A stretch of 64,000 bases of DNA from Cepaea nemoralis (lineage: Eukaryota > Mollusca > Gastropoda > Stylommatophora > Helicidae), in NCBI GenBank assembly GCA_014155875.1, contig JACEFZ010021420.1, forward strand, positions 489,001 to 553,000, read 5' to 3'. A program made the position numbers and the translations under genes. Positions 10,668-21,318 of the stretch are shown here, piece after piece; the stretch's first letter is position 1, and every line of letters begins with the position of its first letter. Below the pieces are notes generated by a model. It was not told the origin of the DNA. It made no database searches and worked only from the letters and a program-made list of their open reading frames with translations.

Positions 10668-12745
10668 AAGGCATTGATCATTTCTACTGTGATGTTATCA
10701 TTGTTATCTGTACCCGGGGTCTTGCCGGTTTTCATATGGTTAAGAGCATTCCGAACTTCCATGTTTAAAATTGCTGGTCCTTCATTATTATTCCGATGAT
10801 CATATTGTTCTTCTCGTGTATCATCATAAAGGTTCTTTCACATAATCTGACCACGCATGTAAAATCTGATCTTTTTCTATTGTGATTTTGCCACCTTTGA
10901 TTTTTAGGAAACCCGTTGATGTGTGTGTTCTTTTGTTAGTTTGTTTTCGTTTTGTTTTTTCCGCGTTTCCATCAAGTTTCAGGATATTGCGGTCAACACC
11001 AGCATCTTTCAGCTGTATGTTGATTCCTAGGCTAGATTACGCTCATCAGCACGCCACGACTTTCTGAGCGACCGGCTCCGTACTCTCATAAGTCACTGGC
11101 ACGACTCGAACCACTTCTAATTCTCGTGCGTTCACATCAACCACGAGAGTATTCGGGGGTACGGAGAAAGCTGCTAATTGTAATGTCATTAATTCTTTTG
11201 TGCATTAATTTGGTATTCCGGGTGTTGTGTTGGTGTTCAATTTCCTTGCAATTTTCCTCAAGTCATGTTTCTTTTGCCTCTTTGCATAGCTTTTAATTTT
11301 CCTATGAATCTCTTCATATGTTTCCTTGTTATTTTTGTTATTTCTTCTTACTTCCATGAGTTTTAAGATGCCTTCCGTCATCCATTTCTTGCGTCCTATT
11401 ATCTTTATTTTTGGGATGGATTTTTCTGCAGCTTGGTTGACTGATTTCTTTAACATTTCCCATTGGTCACTGACGTCTTGAAATAATATTTCCATATCGG
11501 ACAATACATCGAATCTGTTTTTTTACCTCTACGTTGAATTTATCTTTTATTTCCTCACTCTTCATTGCTTGTAGATCAAATTTTGTGTTTCTTGGTGAAT
11601 ATTTGACTTTCTTTAATTTTATATGTAAATTGCTTAAGATTAATCTATGGTCGCTGTAGCAGTTTGCGCTTGTTATAGTTTTTGCCACTTTTAAACATTT
11701 CGAAATCTTCTGTTGTTGTAATCAATCTGATTTCTAATCTTATGATCAAGACTCCTCCATGTCCATAATCTCCTTGGGTGCTGTTGAAACCAGGTGTTTC
11801 CAATAATCAAATCTTGTTCTTTTGCCCACTGTACTAGTCTGCAAACTCTTTCACTCTGTTCACCTAGTCCATACTTGCCCACTATGCATCCGTCCTGTTG
11901 ATTTCCAACTTTGGCAATCAAGTCACCCATTATGATAGTTACTTCAGAATTCTTGCATTTCTTGAAGGCTTTCTCTAAATCACTATAAAATTCATCGATG
12001 CTGTCATCACTACTGTCTGCTGTTGGTGCATACACTTGTATGACGTTAACATCAAAAGGTCTTCCACTCAACTTCACCAGTAACACTCTGTCTGATACAA
12101 TCCAATATCCTTTGATAGATTTTGCTCTCTCTGTATCCATTATAATTGCGACTCCTCGCTGTTGTTTCTCTCCATCAGAATAGATTATTCTATATTCCTC
12201 AGATGTCATAATGCCCATTCCTGTCCATCTGGTCTCACGTACACCTAAAAGGTTAATATTTAATCTTCTCATTTCATTCTTAATGTTATCAAATTTCCCA
12301 TCCCCACTCATAGTTCTTACATTCCAAGTTCCTACTTTCAATGTTGATATTCTTTTGCACTCAGTCTCCTGATGACGGTCTGGAGTCACCTGGTGCACAT
12401 GACTACCCCTACCGGGCGAGGCTGCTCCTATGGAGCACCCATTTACGCCGTTTCTCTGATTATCGATAAGACTGCAGTACATGATATTCTTGGCATCTGT
12501 AAAGAAGGTAGTTTGCCATTGCTTTCCTTCCTAGCAGTGACCATACTGGTCGATGACCGTAGCCAATGTCTCCCAAAAAAGAGATCCTCTGCCTTCCGTC
12601 GTGAAGCTGGAGACCATAACCTACAACTATCTGTCGGCTGCTCTTCAACTTCATCCACCACCTGCACCCATGGCTTCACGTAACCCTGATCGGGAGCTAA
12701 ACGGGTACTCCACCTTGCCCAAGGGTGTCCCATAGGCTAGCGGAG
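10668..12745 (-). mobile_element. RTE-like LINE (family B) 5' portion, interrupted by a SINE
   Basis: Minus strand: 11691-12482 gives a nearly complete endonuclease N-terminal region (LKVGTWNVRTM, LLGVRETRWTG, VQVYAPTADSS-like, IIMGDLIAKVGN). 11205-11688 gives the linker to the RT. 10668-10930 resembles the start of the RT domain. A family 1 SINE (about 10955-11195) sits between them, and the RT body is missing where the hAT terminus abuts at 10667. Frames are broken near 11690 and 11500. GDLIAKVGN replaces the usual GDFNAKVG, so the DFN catalytic motif is lost. Confidence 0.8.
10955..11195 (-). mobile_element. tRNA-derived SINE (family 1) inside RTE-B
   Basis: It carries GCGGTCAACACCAGCATC, CTTTCTGAGCGACCGGCTC and a CGACTCGAACCAC B-box-like motif on the plus strand. 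It is related to the other family 1 copies but diverged. Confidence 0.6.
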
Positions 12746-13429
<684 letters not shown>

Positions 13430-14107
13430 GCGCAGATTGCTACTGCAACCATAGATTACTCTTAGGCAATTTACATATAAACTTAAAGAAAGTCAAATAT
13501 ACAAATAGAAACGCAAAATTTGATCTACAGGCACTGAAGAGTGAGGAGATAAAAGATAAATTCAACGTAGAGGTAAAGAACAGATTCGATGCATTGTCCG
13601 ATATGGCAATGCAATATTATTTCAAGACGTCAGTGACCAATTGAAAATATAAAAGAAATCAGTCAAGAAGCTGCACTAACAACAATGATAATCCCAAAAA
13701 TAAAGATAATAGGGCGCAAGAAATGGATGATGGAAGACATCTTAAAACTCATGGAAATAAGAAGAAATAACAAAAATAACAAGGAAATATACGAAGAGAT
13801 TCACAGGAAAATTAGGAAGCTACTGCTATGCAAAGAGGCAAAAGAAACATGGCCTGAGGAAAATTGCAAGGAAATTGAAAACCAACACAACACCCAGAAT
13901 ACCAAATTAATACACACAAGAATTAATGACATCACTAACAAAAGAACACACACATCAACAGGTTGCCTAAAAACCAAAGATGGCAAAATCATAATAGAAA
14001 AAGATCAGATTTTACATGCGAGGTCAGATTATGTGAAAGTCCTTTATGATGATACAAGACAAGAACAATATGATCATCAGAATAATAATGAAGGACCATC
14101 AATTTTG
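13430..14107 (+). pseudogene. RTE family B fragment (endonuclease/RT linker)
   Basis: Plus-strand frames encode KNAKFDL-like, KSEEIKDKFNVEV and IPKIKIIGRKKWMMEDILK. Further on come RNNKNNKEIYEEIHRKI, TSTGCLKTKDGKIIIEKDQI and NNEGPSIL. These match the corresponding part of family B at 11205-11688 and 19800-20500. Both ends are truncated, and a frame break lies near 13620. Confidence 0.8.
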
Positions 14108-14135
14108 TTTGTCGGGGTGTTTTTCTTTTAGATAT

Positions 14136-14385
14136 CTAGCAATTCCGCGGAGCCGGTTTCCCTGGCGAAGGTGTTAACGATTTTCTCCGTAATCTCGTAT
14201 ATCCACGTGTGGGGAAACAGCTGCGCGAGATTCGGTAGGGAATCGGGTCGCGTTGGATACTTACAGGGGTATCTGAGATTGTCGCTCAGTAAGCAATGCA
14301 AAATACTGTGCGTAATCTTGCAAAGACATCAACAACAGCGGTAAAATGCTGTTGTTGTCAGCGATGTAAATAGGATATGCGAAAA
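14136..14385 (+). mobile_element. tRNA-derived SINE (family 1)
   Basis: Plus strand: GCCGGTTTCCCTGGCGAAGG (A-box-like), a body with AGCAATGCAAAATACTG, then CAACAACAGCGGTAAAATGC and GGATATGCG followed by an A run. The copy at 52345-52565 is colinear. Confidence 0.7.
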
Positions 14386-14429
14386 AAAAAAAATTCTGTA
14401 GAATGCTTGAACATAAGTGTAGTGATCAG

Positions 14430-14506
14430 TCAAGGCATTACTATACTATCATGTTATTATGATATTTGAAATATTCTCTAAGCAAACGTAATTGCATCAG
14501 CATTTA

Positions 14507-14595
<89 letters not shown>

Positions 14596-14700
14596 AGGAG
14601 TGGGGGGGGGGGGGGACTATTTGTAATATTTGTCAACATAATCCCCATAAGCTTGCACGGCCTTTCGCCAGTGCGAAAATAAGTGCATGCAGGCCTTGAT
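14430..14700. repeat. Second copy of the GA-tract repeat family
   Basis: It shares AGGCATTACTAT, ATATTCTCTAAGCAAACG and TCAACATAATCCCCATA with 12775-13010. The GA tract is at 14511-14590. The right side (CGCCAGTGCG, GTGCATGCAGGC) is reminiscent of mariner-derived sequence. Confidence 0.65.
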
Positions 14701-14771
14701 TGTGCCAGACCAGGTTTTGTCCTACTCACTTCGCCTATTAATCGTCATCTCTCTCATTCCTATCACCTAGA

Positions 14772-14850
14772 CCAGGGGTCACCAAACTACGGCCCGCGGG
14801 TCCGGATCCGGCCCGAGACGTCATTTCATCCGGCCCGCTGTCGGTACTCG
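14772..14850 (+). repeat. hAT-type terminus (begins CAGGGGTCACC)
   Basis: CAGGGGTCACCAAACTACGG followed by CCCGCGGG and two CCGGCCCG motifs. This is the standard start of hAT elements. It could be the left end of a truncated or non-autonomous element. Confidence 0.7.
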
Positions 14851-15469
14851 AACTTGCTTGATATAACTATGAAACACGAGACGTTGTGATACAATTTAAA
14901 TGTAAATATTATGTTTAGAATAATAGGAGATCTTCACACGTGCGGAGACCTCCTGGCTGCACTAGGTTGTTTATTTAGGTGGCCCTATTTATAAATTTTG
15001 AGAACCTTATTATGAGATATATTCTATTACCAAATGAAGCCGCCTGCCGTGACTCTACAAGAGTATGGAGTAGCATATCCCTTGATACCCTGGTAAAAAA
15101 TGTATAGGATGCTGGGATGTTGTGTTGGCGTGCCTATAACAGCCCAGTAAAGCCATGTTCCCGCCTCTTTGGCATTGGGAACAACTTAGGCCGAAGAGAT
15201 GCTGATGTCTAATTTTCAGCAGAGGGTTTGAACTTAAACCCCTGAGCCACTACCAAGTAGATGGGCGAGCATGCCCCAGGCACGGCCGAGCGTAGCCACT
15301 GTTTTTCCAGACCGCAGTTGAGAGGGTAGACAGGCCCTGTGAAGATCCAAAAGATCCAAGAGGATCTTGATTGTGGATTGACGATTATCTGCTGTGGGGT
15401 GAGTTTTGAACGAACCTTCATAATTTAAATAAGACTATAGGAATATAATAGCTATGTCTGTGCCTGAGA
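14851..15469. other. Mostly unannotated; a tRNA-like SINE head on minus at 15210-15280
   Basis: On the minus strand, TGGTAGTGGCTCAGGGG (A-box-like) is followed by AGTTCAAACCC (B box) near 15235-15255, so a tRNA-derived SINE head is likely. The rest shows no gene. Confidence 0.5.
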
Positions 15470-15656
15470 ACAATAATGGAGGGATATATGCCTGGGAAGA
15501 GAGGAAGAGGAAGGCCAAAGAGAAGATGGATGCAGGATGTGGCGGATGATCTCCAGATGGATGTATCTGAAGCGGGAAATCTTGCTTATGATCGAGAGGT
15601 TTTCCGGAAGGTTGTTATGGGAGCGAGGTTCTGCAAAGGACATGCTACTGAATGAA
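15470..15656 (+). pseudogene. Non-LTR retrotransposon C-terminal fragment
   Basis: It encodes MEGYMPGKRGRGRPKRRW, then QDVADDLQM and EAGNLAYDREVFRKVVMGA, ending TGA. The GRGRPxRRW and DLQ blocks are the usual C-terminal tail of RTE/R1-like retroelement proteins. The upstream part is missing. Confidence 0.7.
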
Positions 15657-15659
15657 TGA

Positions 15660-15799
15660 CCTTTGTTCCATCTTGTTGTCTGATAATTGCTGGTGTTGTG
15701 TATCAGACTACAGTTACAGTGTTGGATGATTATCCATGCTGTGATGAGGATCACTGGTACCGTGTTGGATGACTACCCATGCTGTGATGGAAGATCACT
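15660..15799. repeat. Left flank of the Polinton-like copy 2 (short minisatellite)
   Basis: Units of about 46 bp with GTTGGATGACTACCCATGCT and GTGATGGAAGATCACT. The same motif lies just outside the copy 1 right terminus (4378-4430), so the element landed in this minisatellite. Confidence 0.65.
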
Positions 15800-15975
15800 A
15801 GTAGGTGTATAATGGGGTTTTGGGGTCAAAAGGGTGGTGGTGGTGGAGGGGTGCCAAAAGAAAGCCATCTAGGAGCCCAGGCCCCCCCCCCCCCAGCCAA
15901 ACAGGGGGGTGGTGGGGAGGCCCCCCCCCCCCCCCCCAGAGCCCTGGGGCGCACGCACGCGCGATTTAGAGTGTA
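15800..15975. repeat. Left terminal inverted repeat of the Polinton-like element (copy 2)
   Basis: Begins AGTAGGTGTATAATGGGG and is the inverse of 4201-4377. It contains long C runs (about 15882-15895 and 15924-15938). The inner end runs into coding sequence for DLECIIC-type residues, the same as at the other terminus. Confidence 0.75.
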
Positions 15976-16185
15976 TCATCTGTAGATATAGAACATGTAT
16001 GGGACATGGAGACTAGTCAGTGGCTACGATTGAAACCAACACGCCAGTGCGTGCGATGTTGGAGGAATGCCCTAGGAGAGTGGACCCACTACCACTCCCC
16101 AGAAGTTTGGTGCAACTACCGAAGAGAAAGCAGGTCGCGTAGGGGACGTCGTCATATTATAATACATCACCGCAAGTGAACCTGA
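15960..16185 (+). pseudogene. Cysteine-rich end-gene, left terminus
   Basis: Plus-strand frames give R-DLECIICRYRTCM. After a frameshift they give METSQWLRLKPTRQCVRCWR, WTHYHSPEVWCNYRRES and HHRK-stop. WLRL and the CIIC pair match the right-end gene (3887-4200), so the element carries related cysteine-rich genes at both ends. The function is unknown; zinc binding is inferred from the CxxC pairs. Confidence 0.5.
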
Positions 16186-16629
16186 GTATAATCCATCGGA
16201 TGGAAACCCACAGGTGTGAGGTCTAACTATAGCGCAAAAATTGCCGGGGCTACCCTTAATGGGAGCAACCCAAGCTGTGGGTTGCCTCTACCAGCCCCGA
16301 CAAGGATGAGCAAACTTGTGCACCGTGACCGCCAAGTGTGAGAACCGTCTCAAGCTTTATACTTCCGCATTCCCAGCATGCCCAAGTCACAAGCTTGTGA
16401 CTTCGGAATGTGGAAATTTTTACTAGCTTTACACTCACCATTTTCAGAAAAGCATCTCTCCCGCCAACCAAATACACTCGCCATTTTAGCATCTCTCCCA
16501 CCACTACACACACATCTTGACAGGAAAAAAAAAACACTTGAGAAAACCACTTTAACTATAGCGTAATTTTTGGCAGGGCAACATCGAGTGCGAGCAACTA
16601 TATATTAGAATCCCACGGGTGGCCCAAAC
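16186..16629. other. Intergenic stretch with a perfect 18-bp palindrome
   Basis: AGTCACAAGCTTGTGACT is at about 16385-16402. Two diverged direct copies of AACTATAGCG...TTTT...GC...G lie near 16225 and 16553. No coding signal could be supported. Confidence 0.5.
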
Positions 16630-16743
16630 TCGGCACAGAGCTGCGTTGGTCATGTGTTCTCGACACAATGCGAAGCGGGGGTGTGGTAGAGTGTATATTC
16701 TGTGAGAGGGGGGTTAAGCAACCTTATGAGATGTGTGAGCGCC
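16630..16743 (+). pseudogene. Decayed cysteine-rich paralogue
   Basis: One frame shows MCSRHNAKRGCG and the next shows VECIFCERGVKQPYEMCERL before TAG. Compare CVICNAEVQQPRDVCHTC in the gene at 17411 and CLICGWDILQPRDICTLC at 17153: the CxxC-x4-5-QPxxxC pattern is shared. One frameshift separates the two halves. Confidence 0.5.
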
Positions 16744-16885
16744 TTTCATAGAATGCTTTGGGGGACCAAGCTGCGCCTATATAAAGATCCTCAGGATGTG
16801 CCTGATCTGCAAGATTCGGAGTAGGAAGCAGACACTGCATGAACACTGGATCGTTCTTTAGAGGGGAAGCCACCCCACACATAGC

Positions 16886-17104
16886 ATGCCTACTTGCCAG
16901 TGGTTTAAGAGTCCCACAACATTCTGTGGAAAGTCCTCGAGGCGGCGCTTTTGTGACTATCATCTCCGGATCATACAACGACAAGGCAGAAGAATAAGTG
17001 GAGGAACTATAATCATTCATACGCCTTGGGGTTGGAGGTCTTTAGGAGTTCCACCAGACTGTTTAGAAACAATTGCCGAGGAGGAGGATGTGCAGCACGG
17101 GTGA
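16886..17104 (+). CDS. Small cysteine-rich protein, truncated paralogue
   Basis: 72 codons: MPTCQWFKSPTTFCGKSSRR then RFCDYHLRIIQRQGRRISGG. It shares the C-x-W and (F)C-x2-H spacing of the two genes downstream but lacks their second CxxC-QPRD half, and instead ends in unrelated sequence. It is probably a frameshifted member of the same family. Function unknown. Confidence 0.5.
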   Translation: MPTCQWFKSPTTFCGKSSRRRFCDYHLRIIQRQGRRISGGTIIIHTPWGWRSLGVPPDCLETIAEEEDVQHG

Positions 17105-17152
17105 GTGACTAGCATGTCAATTTGAAGCTGACTGGGATAGTGCAGACGAATC

Positions 17153-17383
17153 ATGGAGCATTGTGCGTGGCGTATCGGCGGCCACTATGAGGTTTGTAAT
17201 ATGCCCTGCCACGACGCCTGGTTCTGCGGCACACACAAAGTCCTTTTTGCTAAGGGCTACACCCCCTGTCTGATCTGTGGTTGGGATATCCTACAGCCGC
17301 GCGACATATGCACACTATGCCATGAATCAATCAACATCTTGGAAGAATACATCGAGATGAAAGAGTCTTTGATTAACGGATAA
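17153..17383 (+). CDS. Small cysteine-rich protein, Polinton accessory (paralogue 1)
   Basis: 76 codons: MEHCAWRIGGHYEVCNMPCH, WFCGTHKVLFAKGYTPC and LICGWDILQPRDICTLCHES, then an acidic helical tail. Two zinc-binding-like clusters are visible (C-x-W...C-x3-C...FC-x2-H, then CxxC...CxxC). It is 27 bp upstream of a clear paralogue with the same layout. Such small proteins in large DNA viral elements are often accessory; nothing here identifies a role. Confidence 0.65.
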   Translation: MEHCAWRIGGHYEVCNMPCHDAWFCGTHKVLFAKGYTPCLICGWDILQPRDICTLCHESINILEEYIEMKESLING

Positions 17384-17410
17384 ATTAGAGACTAACACCA
17401 CCAACTTAAA

Positions 17411-17722
17411 ATGAAGAATTGTATGTGGCTTGTGCGCTATGGGACCTCGATCCGGTGCGAGCGTAGGTGTCATGGGGTGTTCTGCTACCAACACCTCCAA
17501 CTACAGAAAAAGGGTAGGACGGTGTTTGGGTGTGTTATCTGCAATGCAGAAGTACAGCAACCGCGCGATGTGTGCCACACTTGTGATCGTGAACTAGTTG
17601 AGCGTAATGAGTCTCTGACAAGAGATTTGCCAGAAGAAATAGACGATCCCTTCTTCATGGAGAAGTTCATTGTTGTGAAAGAGGCCATGAAAAAAGAGCT
17701 CGCTAGAGACACAACTGCCTAG
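17411..17722 (+). CDS. Small cysteine-rich protein, Polinton accessory (paralogue 2)
   Basis: 103 codons: MKNCMWLVRYGTSIRCERRC, FCYQHLQLQKKGRTVFG and CVICNAEVQQPRDVCHTCDR, then a charged C-terminal helix. It shares spacing and the QPRD motif with the gene at 17153. The two form a tandem plus-strand pair inside the element's left arm. The gene is intact. No database function is recognised. Confidence 0.7.
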   Translation: MKNCMWLVRYGTSIRCERRCHGVFCYQHLQLQKKGRTVFGCVICNAEVQQPRDVCHTCDRELVERNESLTRDLPEEIDDPFFMEKFIVVKEAMKKELARDTTA

Positions 17723-17832
17723 CGGGCTAGCTTTCTAACTGGTGGGGTGAAGTCAGAAAGCTCTTTTTTCATGTGCAAGTCGGCAGAAACTTTGCGCCGA
17801 ATTTCAGCCTGCAGTTGTCGAAATTTCATTGA

Positions 17833-18222
17833 TTAATTCAGAATCAATTTAAATTCCGCATCAGAAATTTCATGGTCCTGCAAGGCCACCGAGACAAGAT
17901 TGGAGATTGTTGAAAGTTTTGATTCAGACAAAATCCTGATTTCGTCATGCTTCTTGGCTTTAAGCGCACATCTGTGAGCCGCCAACTTGCCAGCCGCCCC
18001 AAATAGCCCGCAAACGAGAGCACCTATCTCTAGACCGAAGACTGCAATGGCAGTTGACAGAAGCCCCACACTCACAGTAAGCAGAGCTGTATCAATCCCA
18101 TCCAAGACATTCACAACCCGGTGGTACTTCTTATACAACAGAGACCGTTTTTCATGCTCAGCCTCCAAGCTCTTCTGTAGTCTGGTGATCTCTTGAAGGC
18201 GAAAGGCCTGGTCAGGCGCCAT
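17833..18222 (-). CDS. Conserved Polinton-associated membrane protein (hypothetical)
   Basis: 129 codons. An N-terminal coiled region (LQEITRLQKSLEAEHEKRSL) is followed by VVNVLDGIDTALLTVSVG, then two hydrophobic stretches (about residues 45-85). A cytosolic-looking tail follows (KKHDEIRILSESKLSTISNL, DHEISDAEFKLIL). The pattern of VLDGIDTALL, a hydrophobic hairpin, then KKHxEIRxLxESKLxTI is one I associate with hypothetical proteins of Polinton/adinto-type loci in invertebrates. The role is unknown. The frame is intact. Confidence 0.65.
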   Translation of the reverse strand: MAPDQAFRLQEITRLQKSLEAEHEKRSLLYKKYHRVVNVLDGIDTALLTVSVGLLSTAIAVFGLEIGALVCGLFGAAGKLAAHRCALKAKKHDEIRILSESKLSTISNLVSVALQDHEISDAEFKLILN

Positions 18223-18293
18223 TGTATACTAGTCAAGCGCGCCCATATATTCAATTTGAGGTTATATGTTTTGGATAACTCCTCAGTGACAGG
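18111..18293 (-). pseudogene. Downstream half of a viral gene split by the RTE insertion
   Basis: Once the 18305-21318 insert and one copy of its target duplication are discounted, this piece is in the same frame as 21319-21537. It contains EELSKTYNLKLNIWA and overlaps the start of the membrane-protein gene. The function is unknown. Confidence 0.55.
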
Positions 18294-18311
18294 GTTGTTG
18301 GTATCCATCCA

Positions 18312-20060
18312 TCATGTGCCATGCCGGTAAGCGTGGGCGGTCATGTTCTGCCATCTCACTCGATCACCAGAGTCGTGGATCATCTCCGTGTTTCTGTCTC
18401 GACCATGCCACAAGGCCAAGCCATCCAGGTACTTGCTTCTAGGTCTTCCCCTTGGTCTGTTCCCCTCGATCTTACCAGTTGTCACCAAATTCTCCAATCC
18501 ATTTCTTCTCATAACATGCCCAAAAAATTTTGACTGTCTACGTCTAATTTCTCTAATCAATTTACGATCTTCATTTGTTTCTTGAAGGACTTGTTCATTG
18601 GTCTTTCTGGCTGTCCATGGTATTCTTTGCATTTTCCTCAGAAACCACATCTCTACAGCCATCTGATGTTTTTCAGCCTGACTGCTCATTGTCCACGCTT
18701 CACATCCATATAAAAGTACAGGTTCAATGTAGCATCTCAACACTCTTTTTCTCGTTTCAATTGACATCTTTTTATTGGTCAATATGTTTTTCATCTTGCT
18801 AAAGGCTACTTTTGCCATGGCGATTCTTGTTCTAATCTCTTCAAGGCATCTCCCATCAGATGTTATTACTGTTCCGAGATAATTGTACCTGTTCACTTGT
18901 TGAAGAATATTCCCATTTACTTGTATATTACATTGTGGTATTTCGTCCTTCTTAGTGACGATCATAATCTGTGTCTTTTTACAATTTAATTCTAACCCTA
19001 GTTGTTCACTGTGTGTAACAATCGCATCTACTAAATTTTTCAGGTCCTGTTCATTGTCTGCAATCAAGACTGTATCATCTGCATATCTAATGTTATTGAT
19101 GCATCGTCCCCCAATGTTGATTCCTTCCATATCTGCAATATTTCTGAAAATACTTTCACTGTACAGGGAAAACAGATCTGGAGACATTACACATCCCTGT
19201 CTCACACCCCTTTTAATAGGCTGATATTGGCTTACTTCATTATCAACTCTTATAGCAGCTTGTTGTTTCCAATATATGTTTTTTACAAGTCTAAGATCTT
19301 TTCCATCAATTTGTAGATCTTCAAGCATCCTTATCATGTTGACATGTCTCACTTTATCAAAAGCCTTTGTGTAGTCAATAAAGCAAAGGTGTAGATCTTT
19401 GTTTACTTCTATAGAACGTTCGATTATGTTTCTCAGTATATACACAGCATTTACTGTACCCTTGCCTTCCACAAACCCACATTGTTCTTCTCCTATTTCA
19501 GGTTGCATTTTCCTCCTAACTCTTTGCCTGATAATTCTTAGCAAAATCTTCGTGATGTGACTCATTATACTAATTGTTCGATGTTGATCACATTCCAAGG
19601 CTCCTGATTTCTTTGGGATTGCAATAAATACAGAATTACATAACTCCTGAGGTATATTGCCAGTATCATATATTGTATTAAGCAGACTGGTAACTTTATC
19701 TATTCCATATTCTTCTAAAGCATTAATCATTTCTGTTGTGACGCTGTCTGAACCGAGGGTCTTGCCAGATTTCATATGGTTAAGCGCATTCTGAACCTCC
19801 ATCTTTAAAATTGCTGGTCCTTCATTATTATTTTGGACATCATACTGTTCGTCTCTGTTATCGTCATAAAGGTTTTTCACATAATCTGACCATTCATGTA
19901 AGATCTGATCTTTTTCTATTATGACTCTTCCATCTTTTGTCTTTAGGCAGACTGCTGATGTACGTGTTCTTTGATTAGTAAGCTCCTGAATTCTTTTGTG
20001 CATTAGTTTCGCATTGTTTACTGTTGTGTTGTTTTTCAATTTCTCTGCAATTTTTCTCAA
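18312..20060 (-). CDS. Reverse transcriptase of RTE family B (open, 582 codons)
   Basis: Domains in order: SAVCLKTKDGRVIIEKDQIL, SGKTLGSDSVTTEMINALEE, CGFVEGKGTVNAVYILRNII, CFIDYTKAFDKVRHVNM (motif A), GVRQGCVMSPDLFSLYSES and NIRYADDTVLIADN (YADD). The tail has IPWTARKTNEQVLQETNE, FFGHVMRRNGLENLVTTGKI and RGRPRSKYLDG, ending HAYRHGT. The frame is separated from the upstream part (20083-20619) by a frameshift near 20070. Confidence 0.92.
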   Translation of the reverse strand: MRKIAEKLKNNTTVNNAKLMHKRIQELTNQRTRTSAVCLKTKDGRVIIEKDQILHEWSDYVKNLYDDNRDEQYDVQNNNEGPAILKMEVQNALNHMKSGKTLGSDSVTTEMINALEEYGIDKVTSLLNTIYDTGNIPQELCNSVFIAIPKKSGALECDQHRTISIMSHITKILLRIIRQRVRRKMQPEIGEEQCGFVEGKGTVNAVYILRNIIERSIEVNKDLHLCFIDYTKAFDKVRHVNMIRMLEDLQIDGKDLRLVKNIYWKQQAAIRVDNEVSQYQPIKRGVRQGCVMSPDLFSLYSESIFRNIADMEGINIGGRCINNIRYADDTVLIADNEQDLKNLVDAIVTHSEQLGLELNCKKTQIMIVTKKDEIPQCNIQVNGNILQQVNRYNYLGTVITSDGRCLEEIRTRIAMAKVAFSKMKNILTNKKMSIETRKRVLRCYIEPVLLYGCEAWTMSSQAEKHQMAVEMWFLRKMQRIPWTARKTNEQVLQETNEDRKLIREIRRRQSKFFGHVMRRNGLENLVTTGKIEGNRPRGRPRSKYLDGLALWHGRDRNTEMIHDSGDRVRWQNMTAHAYRHGT

Positions 20061-20082
20061 GCCATGTTTCTGTTGCCTCCTT

Positions 20083-20619
20083 TCATAAGGTTCTCACTTT
20101 TCTGTGAATTTCTTCATATTTGGCAGGATTATTTTTGTTCTGTCTTCTTGTTTCCATTAGTTGTAAAATTTCTTCAGTCATCCATGTCTTACGGCCCACT
20201 TTCTTTACTTTTGGAATAGTTTTTTCTGCTGCGCAACTGATTGAATTCTTCATCGTTTCCCATTGATCATCTACATCTTGAAACAGGATCTCTAGATCAG
20301 ACAATATATCAAATTTGTTCTTTACTTCTATGTTAAAATTATCTTGTATTTCTTTGTCAGTTTTCAATTTGCACAAGTCATATTTAGGGTTTCCTGCTGT
20401 ATACTTGACTTTCTTTAACTTTACCCTCAATGTGCCTGTAATTAATCTGTGATCACTGTAACAGTCTGCATTTGGAACTGTTTTTACGACTGTTAACGCA
20501 TTTCGAAACCTTTTGCTAATCAGGATGTAATCTATCTGGTTTTTAATCCTGCTGTCTGGACTCCTCCATGTCCATAATCTTCTAGGATGCTGTTTAAACC
20601 AGGTGTTTCCTACAACCAT
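20083..20619 (-). pseudogene. RTE-B endonuclease C-terminal half and linker
   Basis: WTWRSPDSRIKNQIDYILIS and NADCYSDHRLITGTL (SDH catalytic motif), then a linker with IPKVKKVGRKTWMTEEIL. It follows the N-terminal part with a frameshift near 20700 and precedes the RT with another near 20070. Confidence 0.88.
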
Positions 20620-20713
20620 TTCTTGTTCTTTTGCCCATTCTACAAGTCTGTATCCTCTTTCATTTCTCTCTCCACTGCATCCATCGCCTTGCTGTCCTAT
20701 TTTTGCGTTGAAA

Positions 20714-21318
20714 TCACCCGTTATGATATTTATTTCTGATTTTTTTGCAGTTCTTCAAAGCAGACTCCACGTCATTATAAAATTCCTCTATGCTTTCTTC
20801 ACTGCTTTCACTTGTTGGGGCATATACTTGAATGACATTTATTTTAAAAGGTCTTCCGTTTAATTTTACTAATAGGACTCTGTCTGACACAGCATATCCT
20901 TTGACAGAATTTGACGTTTGCTTATCTAATATAATGGCTACACCTCTTTGCTGTTCTTCTCCCCCAGAGTAAATAATCTTACAATCCTCTCCTGTCCTTA
21001 TCCCTGCTCCTTTCCATCTCGTTTCCGATACTCCTAATATGTTAATCTTCTCTCTCCCCATTTCTTTTTTGATGTTTTCTAATTTTCCATCTGCATTCAT
21101 TGTTCTAACGTTCCAAGTTCCTACTTTCAATGATATTAATCTGTTGCACCTAGTAGCCTGTTGACGGTCTGGAGACACCTGGTGCGGATAACTATCCCTA
21201 CCGGGCGAGGCTGCTCCTATGGAGCACCCATTTACGCCGTTTCTCTGATTATCGATGATTTCACACAACATGATTTTCTTGGCATCTGTAAAGAAGGTAG
21301 TTTGCCATTGCTTTCCTT
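20714..21318 (-). pseudogene. RTE-B endonuclease N-terminal half
   Basis: ISLKVGTWNVRTMNADGK, INILGVSETRWKGAG (catalytic Glu) and VIQVYAPTSESSEESIEEFY. The start region NQRNGVNGCSIGAASPGR is shared with the copy near 12450. This is similar to the mammalian protein annotated CFDP2/BovB endonuclease, which is itself RTE-derived. Confidence 0.88.

Larger units (their letters stand above)
18305..21318 (-). mobile_element. Near full-length RTE-like LINE (family B) inserted in a viral gene
   Basis: Flanked by a perfect 11-bp target duplication GTTGTTGGTAT (18294-18304 and 21319-21329). Length is about 3.0 kb, close to the usual RTE length. It contains an APE endonuclease and RT on the minus strand, with a CATCATGTGCC 3' end. 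Confidence 0.93.
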
